Origin: Mycoplasmopsis caviae
GTDB lineage: Bacteria; Bacillota_I; Bacilli_A; Mycoplasmatales; Metamycoplasmataceae
DNA length: 64,000 nt
Direction of reading: 5' to 3'
Assembly: GCF_024498215.1 (NCBI RefSeq)
Contig: NZ_CP101806.1
Coordinates: 620,001-684,000, forward strand
The notes beneath the pieces were generated by a model. It was not told where the DNA came from. It ran no database searches and saw only the letters and a list, made by a program, of their open reading frames with translations. Positions 52,745-63,911 of the stretch are shown here, in pieces. Each line of letters begins with the position of its first letter. The stretch's first letter is position 1. The translations under genes and the position numbers were made by a program.

Positions 52745-55720
52745 TTATTCATTAGTACCATCAAAATCTCTACCTATTCTACCTTTGGTAAAGAATAGTT
52801 CTTCTTCAAATTCGTTGTAGTAAATATTTGCTTTAATTTTTGAATACATATGCAAACTAAATAACAAGCAACCAATATTTGAATCTGCTAAATATTTAAT
52901 ATGACTTTCATTCAAACCACCACTTGATTTATACATCTCAATTACACTTTCTAAATCCCTTTGTCTTAGTCCAAAGAATTTAGAATATTGGCAGTTTTGC
53001 AAGATTGCTTCAGCCTTTCTTGTTATTGCATTAGAGCCTAATAAATCACTTGGGTTTTGAGTTCCTAGAATTGCACCGGCATTGAATTTTCTAGCAGTTT
53101 TTATAGTCTTATAAACAAAGTTTAATGTTGTCATATTATCAGGGTCAACATACATATGTAACTCATCAATACCAATGATGGTATTTTTAGTTTTATCTTC
53201 TAAATAGTTATTAACTATCTTATTTTGAATAAATGATAGTAGAACATAAGTTCCAACTCTACCACTTTTAATATCTCCAGAAGTAAAAAGTTTTTGAGTA
53301 TTGAAAATAATAAAGTCATTATCTAAATTAATGTTAGTTTGACCATTATAGACAAATTGATACTTACCGTGATGTTCAAAGAGTGATTCCATATGGTCCT
53401 TAATATTAGCAACCATTAATTGCTTTCTATCCCTTTCAAATTTGTCTACAAATTTGTATTTTCTTAACCTTTGAATTAAATCACTCATAATAGGTCATTT
53501 AATTTTGCTTGAAGACAATTCTTCAATTGATTTTAATTTATATAATTTCTTTTTTTCATAAAGTTCTCTAACACACTTCATAATAACGATTAAGTGGTCA
53601 GTTTTTCACTCTGGTTGTACCAGTGAAAAGAACTCTTCCAATCACTCTAAATGTTTATTGATAACTAATTCAATAGACATTTCTTCATCATCTTCTAAAA
53701 ATTGAGTTTGAACTTCTAGCGGATTAATTACGGTATTAATACCACTACCTAAATCAATTATAGTAGCACCAAATTTACGTCCAATTGACTTATATTCATT
53801 TTGCGGGTCAATGATGTAAACCTTATTATTTGAAGCCAAGTGATTAACAAAGGCTTTCTTCATATCGGTACTTTTACCCTTACCAGAAGAGCCAACAGTT
53901 ATCATATTGTAATTAGTTCTTCGCTCACTCTTCTTATAGAATTGATCAAAGATAATAGGCTCTCCTGTTGAAGCAGTTTCAGCTAATATAAAACTATTAC
54001 CATCATTATTGCTTTCATTTTCAAAAGGTCAACCATAAGCGATATTATGTGATGACATTTGCACTGATTCCTTTAAGTTATCAGTAGGAATTAAGCAACT
54101 TTGAGCAAAGGCTTCAAATTGTTTGAAAGGAACAGGATTAAGGTTAATCTTACTTTTATTGGCAATTGAGTAGTTCCTATGCTCAATTTTCTTTAATTCT
54201 TTTAATGTTTCTGCTTCATTAATAATTACTAATGCACTGTTAAATAATTTATTTCTATCAATTTGCAATTGATCTTCCAAATATTCAAGTGCTTCAAGTT
54301 GTAAACTATCTCCTTTTTGAGCATATTTACTTTTTGTCATTGTGGCATTATCAGTAATCTTCCTATTTGTTTTATCTAACAATTTTGCTTGTTCTTCTTC
54401 ACTATAAGGCATTAAATTTCAAATAATTATGCTATTGTTATCAAATAGCGGTATTGCTCAACCATCATCTAAAACAGTTGGTAAATCACTAACTGTTTGA
54501 ATAGAATAATATTTGTCATCTTTAATAAAATAAGATGATTTAAAGATAAGTTTATTAGGTTTAAGAAGTGAATCAAGTGTAATGATTTCTTCTTCATCTT
54601 TCTTCATTTCTATTGGTTTAACAACCTTTGTTGTAATATCAACTTCTTCCTTTTTATTCTTCTTTTTAAGTTTCTTTAACTTACTAAATAATTCTTTTAA
54701 TTTAGCACCAAACTTCTTAAAGTTTACTTTTAAGTTTTTAGCACTTTTAATTATTCAATTCTTAAAGGTTGATAAGTAGTCTATTTTTTGACCATAATCA
54801 TCTTGGTTCTTACTTAACAATGTTTTACGATAGTTAAATTGTTGTTGATAAAGATACTTATTGGCCAATTCAATATCAATTTCTTTATGATTTAACTTAC
54901 CTAAAAACTTGATTAAATTAACACCACTAATTAGTTCACTTTCACAATCCATAGAAACAAATTGATTTATTACTGAATTAATAGATTTGACTAATTCATT
55001 TGTGTTTTTGTCATAAACAACAGCATAATATGAATCAACATATAAATCTTCGTCAATATGTTCAAAATCTTCAAAAACACTTTCATAATATCTTTGATAG
55101 TTTTCAATAACTTCTATTGAAGCATTGCTTTTTTGTAAATCATCTAGTTTCCTATTCATATTACTCTTTAATGATTCAAAGTTATTGGTGTAATCCATTA
55201 ATTCTTTTGTTCTAACAATAGTAAAGTGAGTAGTAGTTTCATCTAAAATTTCTATATATTTTTTAAGAAATGAATTCCTATCTATTTCATCTTCATTTCA
55301 AGGTGTTTTACCATTAAATTTAACAACAGCAAGATATTTAATTCCACCTTTAAGTTTCTTTGTTTTGACAAATTTATCTTCAACAATTTCATCATATGGA
55401 ATTAATAATTTAGAATTAAGACTTCTTTTATCAATTTTGGAAGTAAATTTCTTTGCTCTAAATCAATGTTTAATCATCCTAGCAATTAAGACATAAAACC
55501 TACAATTGTATTTTTTGCTCTTAATCAACAGAACACTAGTAATACTAAAAACAAAAGCAGATAAACCAAATTTTCAACCACTATTAACTTGTTGTGGCAA
55601 AGTAGTATAGCCAATAGTACCAGAAATAGCCAATAAGACAAGAGCAACAGCCATATCAACAAGAGTGATATTTTTAAATATTTTAGTATGTTGTTTACTT
55701 ATATTTTTTGGTTGTAACAT
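52745..55720 (-). CDS. traE: VirB4/TraE-type conjugation ATPase with N-terminal membrane segment
   Basis: 991 residues under code 4. An N-terminal pair of hydrophobic segments (about residues 25-75, ITLVDMAVALVLLAIS and GWKFGLSAFVFSITSVLLI) is PrgI-like. A long central region is followed by the ATPase domain with Walker A VGSSGKGKSTDMKKAF, VYIIDPQNEY, Walker B IIGIDELHMY and a GAILGTQNPSDLL motif near the C-terminus. VirB4 proteins energise type IV secretion and pilus assembly. It begins 4 bases after the VirB6-like gene stop. In mycoplasma ICEs the TraE-like ATPase is one of the two conserved conjugation enzymes; TraG/VirD4 is expected right of the window. Confidence 0.93.
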
Positions 55721-55723
55721 AAT

Positions 55724-57400
55724 CTATTTCTTTCCCTTTCTTGCTTTTGGATCTCATATTTTCTTTCAACTTTCGCCTAGTGATTCACCTTTAATTTGAC
55801 CGCCTTTTTTAATAGAAGCATCTAATGAACTCTTTAATGTATCATCTGCATCTCTATTTCTATCACTTAAGCCAACTTTACCATCAGGCGTAGCAGCAAA
55901 ACTACCTTGCCCCCTTAAAACATTGACATTAGTGTTGTGGTTTTCAGACACAGAACCTTTTAGTTTCTTCTCACTATTTCTACCTAGTCTAGCATCTAAT
56001 ACGCCGTTCATTTTATCTCTTCTTGCTGTTAATTCTCTAATTTGGTCATCTGTAAGGTTTTTATTATTAATTTTCTTATTTAATTTATTTGATTTTTTTG
56101 CTAATTTAGCATCACTTGTTTTTGATCAGCCTTCATTTTTGCGTAATTCTTTCTCTTGTTTCTTGTTTTCTTTTTCTTGTAGATGGTTTTCTTTCAATAG
56201 ATTCTTTTGTGATTTATAGTCTTCTTTTGAAATTAAACCTGCTTTTTTTGCTTTATTTAAGTTGATCTTATCTTTTGCTTGCCTTGCGCCAAGTTTGCCA
56301 TTTTTAATGAATCCACCAGTTATTTTTGCAGCACTTGATGCACCTTTTACTGCTTTATGTGCAAATTTCGCGGCTGCAACAGCACCACCACCAAGAGCAA
56401 TTGCTCCACCAATTACTCTTTTTGTTTCATTTAAGGTGTCTTTTGCAGATACTGCTTCTCCAAGAAACTCTCCAACTATTGATGATGTTGTAGTTGCTGC
56501 CATAGCACCACCACCTAAAATTACAATCATCAATATAATTTTCATTGCAAAGTGAACATCAGGCAATTTATCTACTCATTCAATAGATCTTTGTATGAAA
56601 GCAGAAAAAACTTGAATTGAAACAAGAAGTGAAATAATTACAAAACTCTTCCGCATATATAATTGTTGTCAAGTTCTCATTTTTGCACCATCATCACTAA
56701 TAGCACTAGCAGCTACAAAAGGAGCAATTATGAATAAAAAGAATTGTTGAAAGATCTTTTCCATTAATGAAATAAGACCCATAATAAGTGGATAAAGAGT
56801 TCCGGCAGCTAGCGCAAAACCTAGGACAATAACAATTGGTCCAAAACCCCACTCTGTATTGTAGTAGGCTCCAAAGGAAATTTTGTACCTTTCAGGTCCA
56901 GGTTTAGTAAAACTCATTCATTCACTTTTTGAAATATTTCATTTCTTTTGCCACAATGCTTCAAAAATATTATTGGATATTTCTGATCCATCTTCTCCTA
57001 CTATCAAAACTAATAGGATATTTATAAAAACACTAAACAAATAAATCAATATTGGTAAGCCGACAAGTCATAAAGTCGCTATAAATGAATATTTAAAAGC
57101 AACTTTTACTGGGTTGGGTTCTCCATCTCTATGAAAGTGTAACCGTATACCACTAATAGCCAATAAAACAGCAAAAACAACAATACTTATTATTGCTAAT
57201 CTTAAAAACAATACAGGCATCTCTGCCTGATTGAATGATTCATTAAAACCAATGCCAAAAATTAAATATTGTGGCAATTTCATTGCTATTAATGAATAAA
57301 TTTGAATGATTAAAATTATTGCTATGAGTGGTAAAACAACAAATGGATATCATCCCATTAGAAAAACACCATAACAAATTTTGTTCATTAATCACGCCAT
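55724..57400 (-). CDS. Polytopic channel protein, VirB6/TrbL-like
   Basis: 558 residues under code 4. About seven hydrophobic segments lie in the first 330 residues (VVLPLIAIILIIQIYSLIAM, LFLRLAIISIVVFAVLLAI, PIVIVLGFALAAGTLYPLIM and so on). An Ala/Gly-rich stretch follows (GGAIALGGGAVAAAKFAHKAV), with a long charged, probably cytoplasmic, C-terminus. This layout is that of VirB6/TrbL-type inner-membrane channel subunits. AAAGGT before ATG 57400. It sits between the VirB2-like and VirB4 genes, the usual T4SS order. Confidence 0.8.
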
Positions 57401-57436
57401 ATTTTTACCTTTATAAATATTAAATTTATTTATTAC

Positions 57437-57775
57437 TTATTTGGTTGTGGATATACTCCCGGTAACAATTCTAATAATAAGACTTGAAACACCCCATAAT
57501 ATCGCTATACCTAAAACAAAGAAAAAGAGCCATTTTATTTTTCTTAAATTTGCTTGTCTTACTTCTTCGCTTTCACTTGTGCTTGCTTTAAATAGAGTTA
57601 TTCCACCAATAATGATTATTGCTAAACCAACAAGACCCATAAGTGTCCCTAAACCAATATTTATATATTTTTGAACTGCATCAACAAGATCTTTTAGGTT
57701 TTTCCCTAAGTTTTCGGCTCCAACATTTGGATCTACCGAAGTTTGCTCATATCAAGGTGTAATTTTTAAGTTCAT
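57437..57775 (-). CDS. Two-TM small protein, VirB2/TrbC-like
   Basis: 112 residues under code 4. Two hydrophobic helices (about 45-66, LGTLMGLVGLAIIIIGGITLF, and 85-106, WLFFFVLGIAILWGVSSLII) are joined by a short charged loop (SESEEVRQANLRKIK). This matches the size and topology of VirB2-like pilin or small T4SS proteins. AAAGGATAG lies before ATG 57775, and the same leader precedes the 60146-60865 gene. Confidence 0.7.
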
Positions 57776-57793
57776 AAATTATCTATCCTTTTC

Positions 57794-60136
57794 TTACATC
57801 TTTTGTGATGATGATTCACTAAATTCAATTGATGAAACTAATGATTCATCTTCAATTTCATCATCATCATCATCATCATCTTCATCTCCAAACATAAAAC
57901 CAAATTTACTTTGTTCTCGTTCTATGGTTGGTTGTTCAATTTGAACTTCTTCACTTATTGGTAATTCAGCTTCTGGTTGTTCTGTTAAATTAGGTTTAGT
58001 ATCTTCTGCTTTTTGAGAAATCTTTGCTTCAATATATTCTTGGTGTTTTTGAAATGTTTTGAGATCTTCTAATGGACTTTCCATATTAGATTTAAAGTCA
58101 AATGTATTCTCTTGATTCTTCTTACCATATGTAATACCCATTAATTGGTCTATATAAACAGAATTTCTTTGTAGCATTTTACCAACAACGTTTCATTCAT
58201 CACGGCTCATTGCCATTGGCTTACCCATTTTTCAATTCTCAGCACGGGCTAATTTGCCATCTTTGTCAAAGAATAATTGAATGCTATCAAGTTCTCCATT
58301 TTTGATATTAAGTCAATAATGTTTAACTTTTTTTACTTCTCCTGTTTCACTATTTACAATATCACTATTGCGCAATGCTAGTTTTTGTTTAGTGCCTTTA
58401 CTTTTTAAAATGTCTTCAATCGGTTCATATTTTCAACCTTTTTCCTTATATCTTTTGGCAGTTTCTTCATTGTGTCTTCAATATAGTTTCTCATTTCACT
58501 TATTACCTATAAAATATGTTCTTTGATTTTCCTTAAAATTTGTTTCTAATTTAGAAATAAATTCTTCCTTATTAAAAGGTTTTGCATTTTTATCTGTTGC
58601 TTCAGTTGTTATTAATTCTTCTTTTTTCATTTTATTTTTCTCCTTATTAACTTCTTTTAAAGTCTTTTCTTTTAAATATTCTTTTTCATCAAGTGTGTCA
58701 TAATTTACATCGTTGTCATCATCATAACTTGATTCTGTTTTGGTGTCATTGATAGATGGTCCAAATCTTTTATTGATTTCATTAATGACTTCATCATCTT
58801 TGCCATCCTGTAATTTAGTTCTATAAATCTTCATTTCTTCTGCACTAATTTCAACTTTGGCATAGATGGAAGCATCTAACAAACTCTCCAAACCAAATCT
58901 AATTTGATGCATTTGTTCAACATCAAATTTTGGATCGGCATATTTAGAAACATCTAACTTGTTTTGTTGACCTAAACGAATTTCGCGCATTTGGTCGGCA
59001 TCAAATTCAACCTTAGAATAAATAGAAACGTCAAGTCCATTTTCTAACCCTAAAAGTATTTGTTCCATTTGTTTTGCACTAAATTTAGGATCTGCATAAT
59101 GAGATACATCTAAACCACTTATAAGTCCTTGTTTAATTAAAAACATTTTATATCCATCAAATTCAGGTCTTGCGTAGTATGCAACAGAAATCTTTTGTTC
59201 TATACCATCTCTAATGAACATCATTTGTAAAAAATCAAATTCAGGTCTTGCGTAAATATCCACATTTAAGCCTAGCCGAAGCCCAGTTTTAATTTCCCGC
59301 ATTTGGTCGCCTTTAAATTTAGGATCTGCATATTTAGAAACATCTAACTTGTTTCTTAAACCACTTCTAATTTGGTTCATTTGATCTCAATTAAATTCTT
59401 CCTTAGCGTAGATAGTTACATCCAAATTTTGTGCAACACCAAGTTTAATCATCTCTATTCGATGGTTATCAAATTTAGATAAGTCAATATTTAGTTGTTT
59501 AATCTTTTCTATGATTTGAACATCTTGTTCTTTAAGCATTTTGTTTCTAATTTCCTGCATTTGAGAGTTGTCGTATTGTTGTAATGCATATTTAGAAACA
59601 TCAAGATTTCATTTCAATCCTTTTGCAATTTGTATAAGACATAAAAAGTCAAATTCTTTAACATATGGCGCTATGTTAACTTCATTATCGTCAAGTTCTC
59701 ATTGAATTGCTCTCATATCATCGGCAGTGTATTTAGGGTCTGCATATATTGATACGTCAACACCACTTTTAAGTCCTAAACGGATTTGTTTCATTTGTCA
59801 TACATCAAATTTAGGATCGGCATAAATGGAAACATCCAAATTTCTCACAAGTCCTAAACGAATTTCTTCCATTTGCTCTGCATAAAATTTAGGATCGGCA
59901 TATTTAGAAACATCTAGGTTATTCTCAAGACCCCATTGAATTTGTTTCATTTGTTCAACATCAAATTTAGGGTTAGCATAATATCTAGGATCTAAACTTT
60001 TTTTAAGACCATCTCCAATTACTATGAATTGTTCTTTCGAATAGAGTGGCTTCCTAACTATTTTTTGTTGCTGACCTTGATTTCACTTGTACTTATTGTT
60101 GTAATTATTGTAATTGTTATATCTGTTGTTATACAT
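57794..60136 (-). CDS. 26-residue-repeat ICE protein with SLVSS C-terminal tag
   Basis: 780 residues under code 4. The N-terminus is Asn/Tyr-rich. About fifteen tandem 26-residue repeats (about residues 50-440) follow, with consensus like IYADPKFDxxQMxxIRxGL then xxGLDVS. Some repeats are degenerate. A charged linker leads to a domain around NKWNEKLYWRHNEETAKRYK and HYWLNIKNGELDSIQLFFDKDG. The C-terminus has a seven-Asp run and ends ESLVSSIEFSESSSQKM, as in three other ICE proteins. ADPKF repeats of this kind occur in Firmicute mobile-element proteins. I did not recognise relaxase motifs. It precedes the VirB2-like gene by 18 bases. Confidence 0.82.
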
Positions 60137-60145
60137 TAATTACTA

Positions 60146-60865
60146 TTACATCCTTTGTGATGATGTTTCACTAAATTCAACAGATGAAACTAATGATTCT
60201 TCTTCATTTTCACTATAAGGTTCAAATTCATATAGTTCGTTTAGTGTAAAATCACTCAATGTATAATTAAGAATTCCAATAAACTTCCTTGGAAATAATT
60301 CTTCAATTCCGTTCTCATTTCCATTCATTTCAACATATGTAGTGTCAATTGATTTATTAACAACATCACTAATTAGCCCACGACTATAATTACTATTGAA
60401 TAGACCATTTTCCATCACATCTTCTTCAACAGAATCACACAATTCATCGTAAGGAACAATCATATTGTGTTCAAATATTTTTTCGCCTACGTTTTCAATT
60501 GTGTTTAATATTTTTTCTAGTGCTTGTTCATCTTTTGTGTGATCAAGTAATGAAATAAAATTTGTTGTAAATGTTTCAACAGGATTTATGTTTTCAGGTT
60601 TAATTGTTGGCAATTGTTCAATAACTTTTGAATATGCACTAGTAATTTTTTCTTTTTCTCCTAATGTTAAAAAGTGGTAATGTAAACTAATTTCATCTGC
60701 TTCTTTAGCACTTTTGAAAATGCTTTCAATTTTATTAATGTAATTTTCTTTTACACCTTTATCATCAATTGAATTAGCAATTGACTCAAGTGTTGAAATA
60801 TCAAAATTACTTTTGTTGTACTTTAGTATGTTTTTTATTAATTTTTCATCTTTAAATATTTTCAT
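60146..60865 (-). CDS. ICE protein with SLVSS C-terminal tag, paralog 1
   Basis: 239 residues. MKIFKDEKLIKNILKYNKSN opens a helical protein. It is a paralog of the upstream 60884-61621 product, with the same N-terminus and LPTIKPE...ETF and EDVMENGL / EDLKENGL segments. The last 17 residues ESLVSSVEFSETSSQRM are identical in both. No family recognised. AAAGGATAG 7 bases before ATG 60865. Part of the ICE operon. Confidence 0.82.
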   Translation of the reverse strand: MKIFKDEKLIKNILKYNKSNFDISTLESIANSIDDKGVKENYINKIESIFKSAKEADEISLHYHFLTLGEKEKITSAYSKVIEQLPTIKPENINPVETFTTNFISLLDHTKDEQALEKILNTIENVGEKIFEHNMIVPYDELCDSVEEDVMENGLFNSNYSRGLISDVVNKSIDTTYVEMNGNENGIEELFPRKFIGILNYTLSDFTLNELYEFEPYSENEEESLVSSVEFSETSSQRM

Positions 60866-60883
60866 AAATTATCTATCCTTTCT

Positions 60884-61621
60884 TTACATCCTTTGTGATG
60901 ATGTTTCACTAAATTCAACAGATGAAACTAATGATTCTTCTTCATCTTCTTCATTTCCAACTTGTTTCATATCTAATTTTTCATTTTGACTAAAGAAATC
61001 ATACAAGTCATAATCATTAAAGAAATTAATAAATTCTTTTGGTTTCATTTCCTTAATTTCATTATGAATATCGTTAACTTGAATATACTCAGTGTTGAAA
61101 GGTTTCGTCATAATATCAGTTAAAATATATTTAAATTGGCTTTGTAATCCATTTTCCTTTAAGTCTTCATCAACTACTTCATAAAAATATCCTTTTTCAT
61201 AAATACCGGCATCATTCATAACATCTATTGCTTCCATTGAAGATAGAATTTTCTTCAACGCCTTATCATCTTCTTTATAATTACCAAGTTTGGGCAAGTT
61301 AGTTACAAATGTTTCAATGCCATCAATGTCTTCTGGTTTTATAGTTGGAAGATGTTCAATAACGCCTATATAGGTCAATTCAATAACATCAATAGCAACA
61401 TTAGTTAAATCAATTTCAATTTTTGATCTATCAAAGTCCCCCTTATTATTGCCCAAATCATCAAGGTATTTGAAGATATTGGTTACCTTATTAACATAAT
61501 TTTCTCTAATTTTATTATTAGCACTAAGATTAGCGATTTTTTCAAGTGTTTTTAAATCCACTTTACTTTTGTAGTATTCTAATTTTTCTTTTATTAATTT
61601 TTCGTCTTTAAATATTTTCAT
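60884..61621 (-). CDS. ICE protein with SLVSS C-terminal tag, paralog 2
   Basis: 245 residues, starting MKIFKDEKLIKEKLEYYKSK, paralogous over its length to the next gene. The body has diverged more than the two ends, so the ends are under constraint or were copied recently. It ends EEDEEESLVSSVEFSETSSQRM. TAAGGAG before ATG 61621. Function unknown; a candidate exported or partner-binding protein of the conjugation apparatus (inference from the tag). Confidence 0.82.
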   Translation of the reverse strand: MKIFKDEKLIKEKLEYYKSKVDLKTLEKIANLSANNKIRENYVNKVTNIFKYLDDLGNNKGDFDRSKIEIDLTNVAIDVIELTYIGVIEHLPTIKPEDIDGIETFVTNLPKLGNYKEDDKALKKILSSMEAIDVMNDAGIYEKGYFYEVVDEDLKENGLQSQFKYILTDIMTKPFNTEYIQVNDIHNEIKEMKPKEFINFFNDYDLYDFFSQNEKLDMKQVGNEEDEEESLVSSVEFSETSSQRM

Positions 61622-61635
61622 ATTTTCTCCTTAAT

Positions 61636-61908
61636 TTAGATTGTTGTATTTGTTCCAAAAACTTCATTAAAGGCTTCCTGGCTTGTAAAACTATGAATAA
61701 GTAATGATGAAATCATTAATAATCCCAAACCTGAAACAACGGCTATAATTAAAGCAATTTTTCATCCAGGATAGAGTGATCTAAACTTACTTCTATCTCT
61801 TTTATCTTTACTAAAACAATCTTTATAATCTCTAAATATTGTTACCATTGATGAGATAAAAATAATTAGTAAGAATAGAATACAAACAATAAAACCAGAT
61901 ACAATCAT
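61636..61908 (-). CDS. Small two-TM ICE membrane protein
   Basis: 90 residues under code 4. Helix 1 (about 3-24, VSGFIVCILFLLIIFISSMV), a basic loop KDKRDRSKFR, helix 2 (about 50-72, IALIIAVVSGLGLLMISSLL). AAGGAG lies before ATG 61908; the stop is 14 bases from the next start. No family recognised; its size and topology resemble small T4SS accessory proteins. Confidence 0.72.
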
Positions 61909-62081
61909 AGTTTTCTCCTTTAATCAAATTTTGAATAAAAAAATAACAAAAAATAATGAACCTATATTTATATAAGTTTCACTACTTTTTGTTATAAAAG
62001 TATTTATATTGTTTTTTAATATAGTCTTGCACTTTGTTCAAAACTACGACAATGAATTTGGGTTTTATAAAGTTATTTTAT
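61909..62081. other. Intergenic gap in ICE operon
   Basis: About 170 AT-rich bases without a gene. Possible promoter boxes on the minus strand (TATAAA/TATATT around 61985-62015). Nothing else supported. Confidence 0.3.
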
Positions 62082-62288
62082 CTACTCAATGTCTTCACTA
62101 TTACATTGTTCAATAAAATTTTCTAATTCTTCCTGCACAATAGGAGAAGTATCATCCAAGACTGCAAAATGGAAAGGTTGAGATTCTTCAGTTTTTACAA
62201 TCTCTTCTCTTAAATATTCAATTTCTTCTTCTTTTAACTTATTAGGGTCATATTTTAAAAATGCCCTATTATTATCAATTGATATCAT
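62082..62288 (-). CDS. Small acidic ICE protein
   Basis: 68 residues (MISIDNNRAFLKYDPNKLKE...), strongly acidic, ending QCNSEDIE. AAAGGAG 7 bases before ATG 62288, which lies 4 bases after the stop of the lipoprotein gene. No family recognised. Confidence 0.65.
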   Translation of the reverse strand: MISIDNNRAFLKYDPNKLKEEEIEYLREEIVKTEESQPFHFAVLDDTSPIVQEELENFIEQCNSEDIE

Positions 62289-62292
62289 TAAT

Positions 62293-63771
62293 TTACTCCT
62301 TTCATTTTCAATTGAATTTATCCTTGAATTCTTTGGTTATAAGGTTTCATTTAGCAATTGCTTCTTCTTCACTAATAACATATGGCTTTTCAATGTTATC
62401 AACGTGTTTAATGTTTGCTCAAATCATTTCATATTTATCTTTATATGATTCTACAAAATTCTTTTCTAAATGTGATTTCATCACTCTATGATTGTCAATC
62501 ATAGTTCACATTGGAGCAATTACTTTATGATATTGATAATGTGCTCATCGATAAGTATCTCTAAAGTCAGTGGTAATAGGGTTTCCATTAAATTCCCCTT
62601 TATATTCGCTTCCACCTGGAAACATTTGCAAGTCAATTTGTTCTCTTTTAGGTTCCGCACAAAAGCCTAAAATTTGTTCAAGTTTTAGATAATCTAATAA
62701 TGCTTTTTCTAAATCTTCTACTATTGATTGCAAACCACTACTATCAATATTATCTTTAAGCGACTTACTTTCATCACTAATACCGGTGGTATTATTTGGA
62801 AGAACACTTTCACTAACTTTCTTGCAGAATTCTAAATATTTAATTAACATATTTCATTGAACTATTTGCATCCCAAATGATGAAGTATTATTTGAAATGT
62901 TTCAGTCAATAAAGCACATATCTAATAAGTGTTTTTTAGGATCAAGTTTCTTGCCATAAAATTCTCTTCACAAGAATAATTCATTTTTATCAAAACGACT
63001 TTTAATATTTAATGTACGTTCAAGTTTTCAATAAAGAGTTGCATATGTAACACCAGCAGATTTGTTTCTATTCTCACTATCTAATGGAGAAAAACCTTTA
63101 AACTCTTTTCTACCATCTCTATATTCCTTTACAACTTCGCCGAAAACAAAGAGAGCATCTTTCTTATTCATTTCATATCAATCGTCAGCTTGTGCATTAA
63201 AAAATTTACCAATAAAAGTTTCTCCATTCTTAAACAAATCATTTAATTCACTTGCTTTTAGAATATCCAATATCTTTGTAACCATAGTATGATATTCAAC
63301 TCAATTAATAACTTCTTTATTATCCTTTGAGTGGCTCATCATAGTTGTATGATAAGGGTCTAATGCTCTAATATAATTTGATATCCTTGCTATTGTTGGA
63401 AAAAAAGCACTCCAAAGGTCTTCAAGTTCATAATCTTTCTTTTTAGGTATTCAACTTTTGAAAACTTTTGCATCATTCTTTAGCAAATCATCAGCATAGT
63501 TTATAGTGTTTAAATCATAAGTGTCTTCATTAGCAATATTGTACTTAATGCCATTGTATTCAAATGGGTTTTCAGTAGGTTTAGTATATCCCCTATCAGG
63601 GTTGTTATTGACATTAGGATTAGTGCTTTCATCAACATTAGATGGATTTTTCTTATTAGGAATTGCAGGCCCAAACAATTTAGAAAAGTAACAACTTTGA
63701 AGAGTTAAAGGAGTTAAGCATAAAGGAGTAATTGCTCCTAAACTAATAATTTTTTTTATTCTTTTATTCAT
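62293..63771 (-). CDS. ICE lipoprotein, 492 residues
   Basis: Start ATG 63771, preferred over an upstream in-frame codon because AAGGGG lies 7 bases before it. The signal MNKRIKKIISLGAITPLCLT...LQSC has a clear lipobox. A short Pro/Asn-rich linker (about residues 32-60) follows, then a mostly helical globular part with many aromatic residues and Trp encoded by UGA. No domain recognised. It is the first complete gene of the block, with a TATAAT upstream. Probably a surface component of the conjugation machinery (inference). Confidence 0.8.
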
Positions 63772-63850
63772 AATTACCCCTTGCAAATCTTGTAATATTA
63801 TTATATCATAAATATATGTTTAAATTTTTACAAAGTAAAAATTATATGGT
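63772..63850 (-). promoter_or_regulatory. Promoter upstream of ICE lipoprotein
   Basis: On the minus strand GATATAATAATATTAC near 63795-63812 contains TATAAT, with TTTAAACA about 17 bases upstream. It lies after a probable gene end at 63912, so an internal operon promoter. Confidence 0.5.
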
Positions 63851-63911
63851 AACATTTTCACATAAGTTTTGATTATTTTTGTCTTCTTTGACTTTCTTTT
63901 ATTTTTTGTTT

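Noticed and set aside
57840-57895. (ATC)n tract in the repeat-protein gene as a phase-variation switch
   Set aside because: It is a trinucleotide run coding for Asp, so length changes keep the frame; it may vary in length but cannot turn the gene off.
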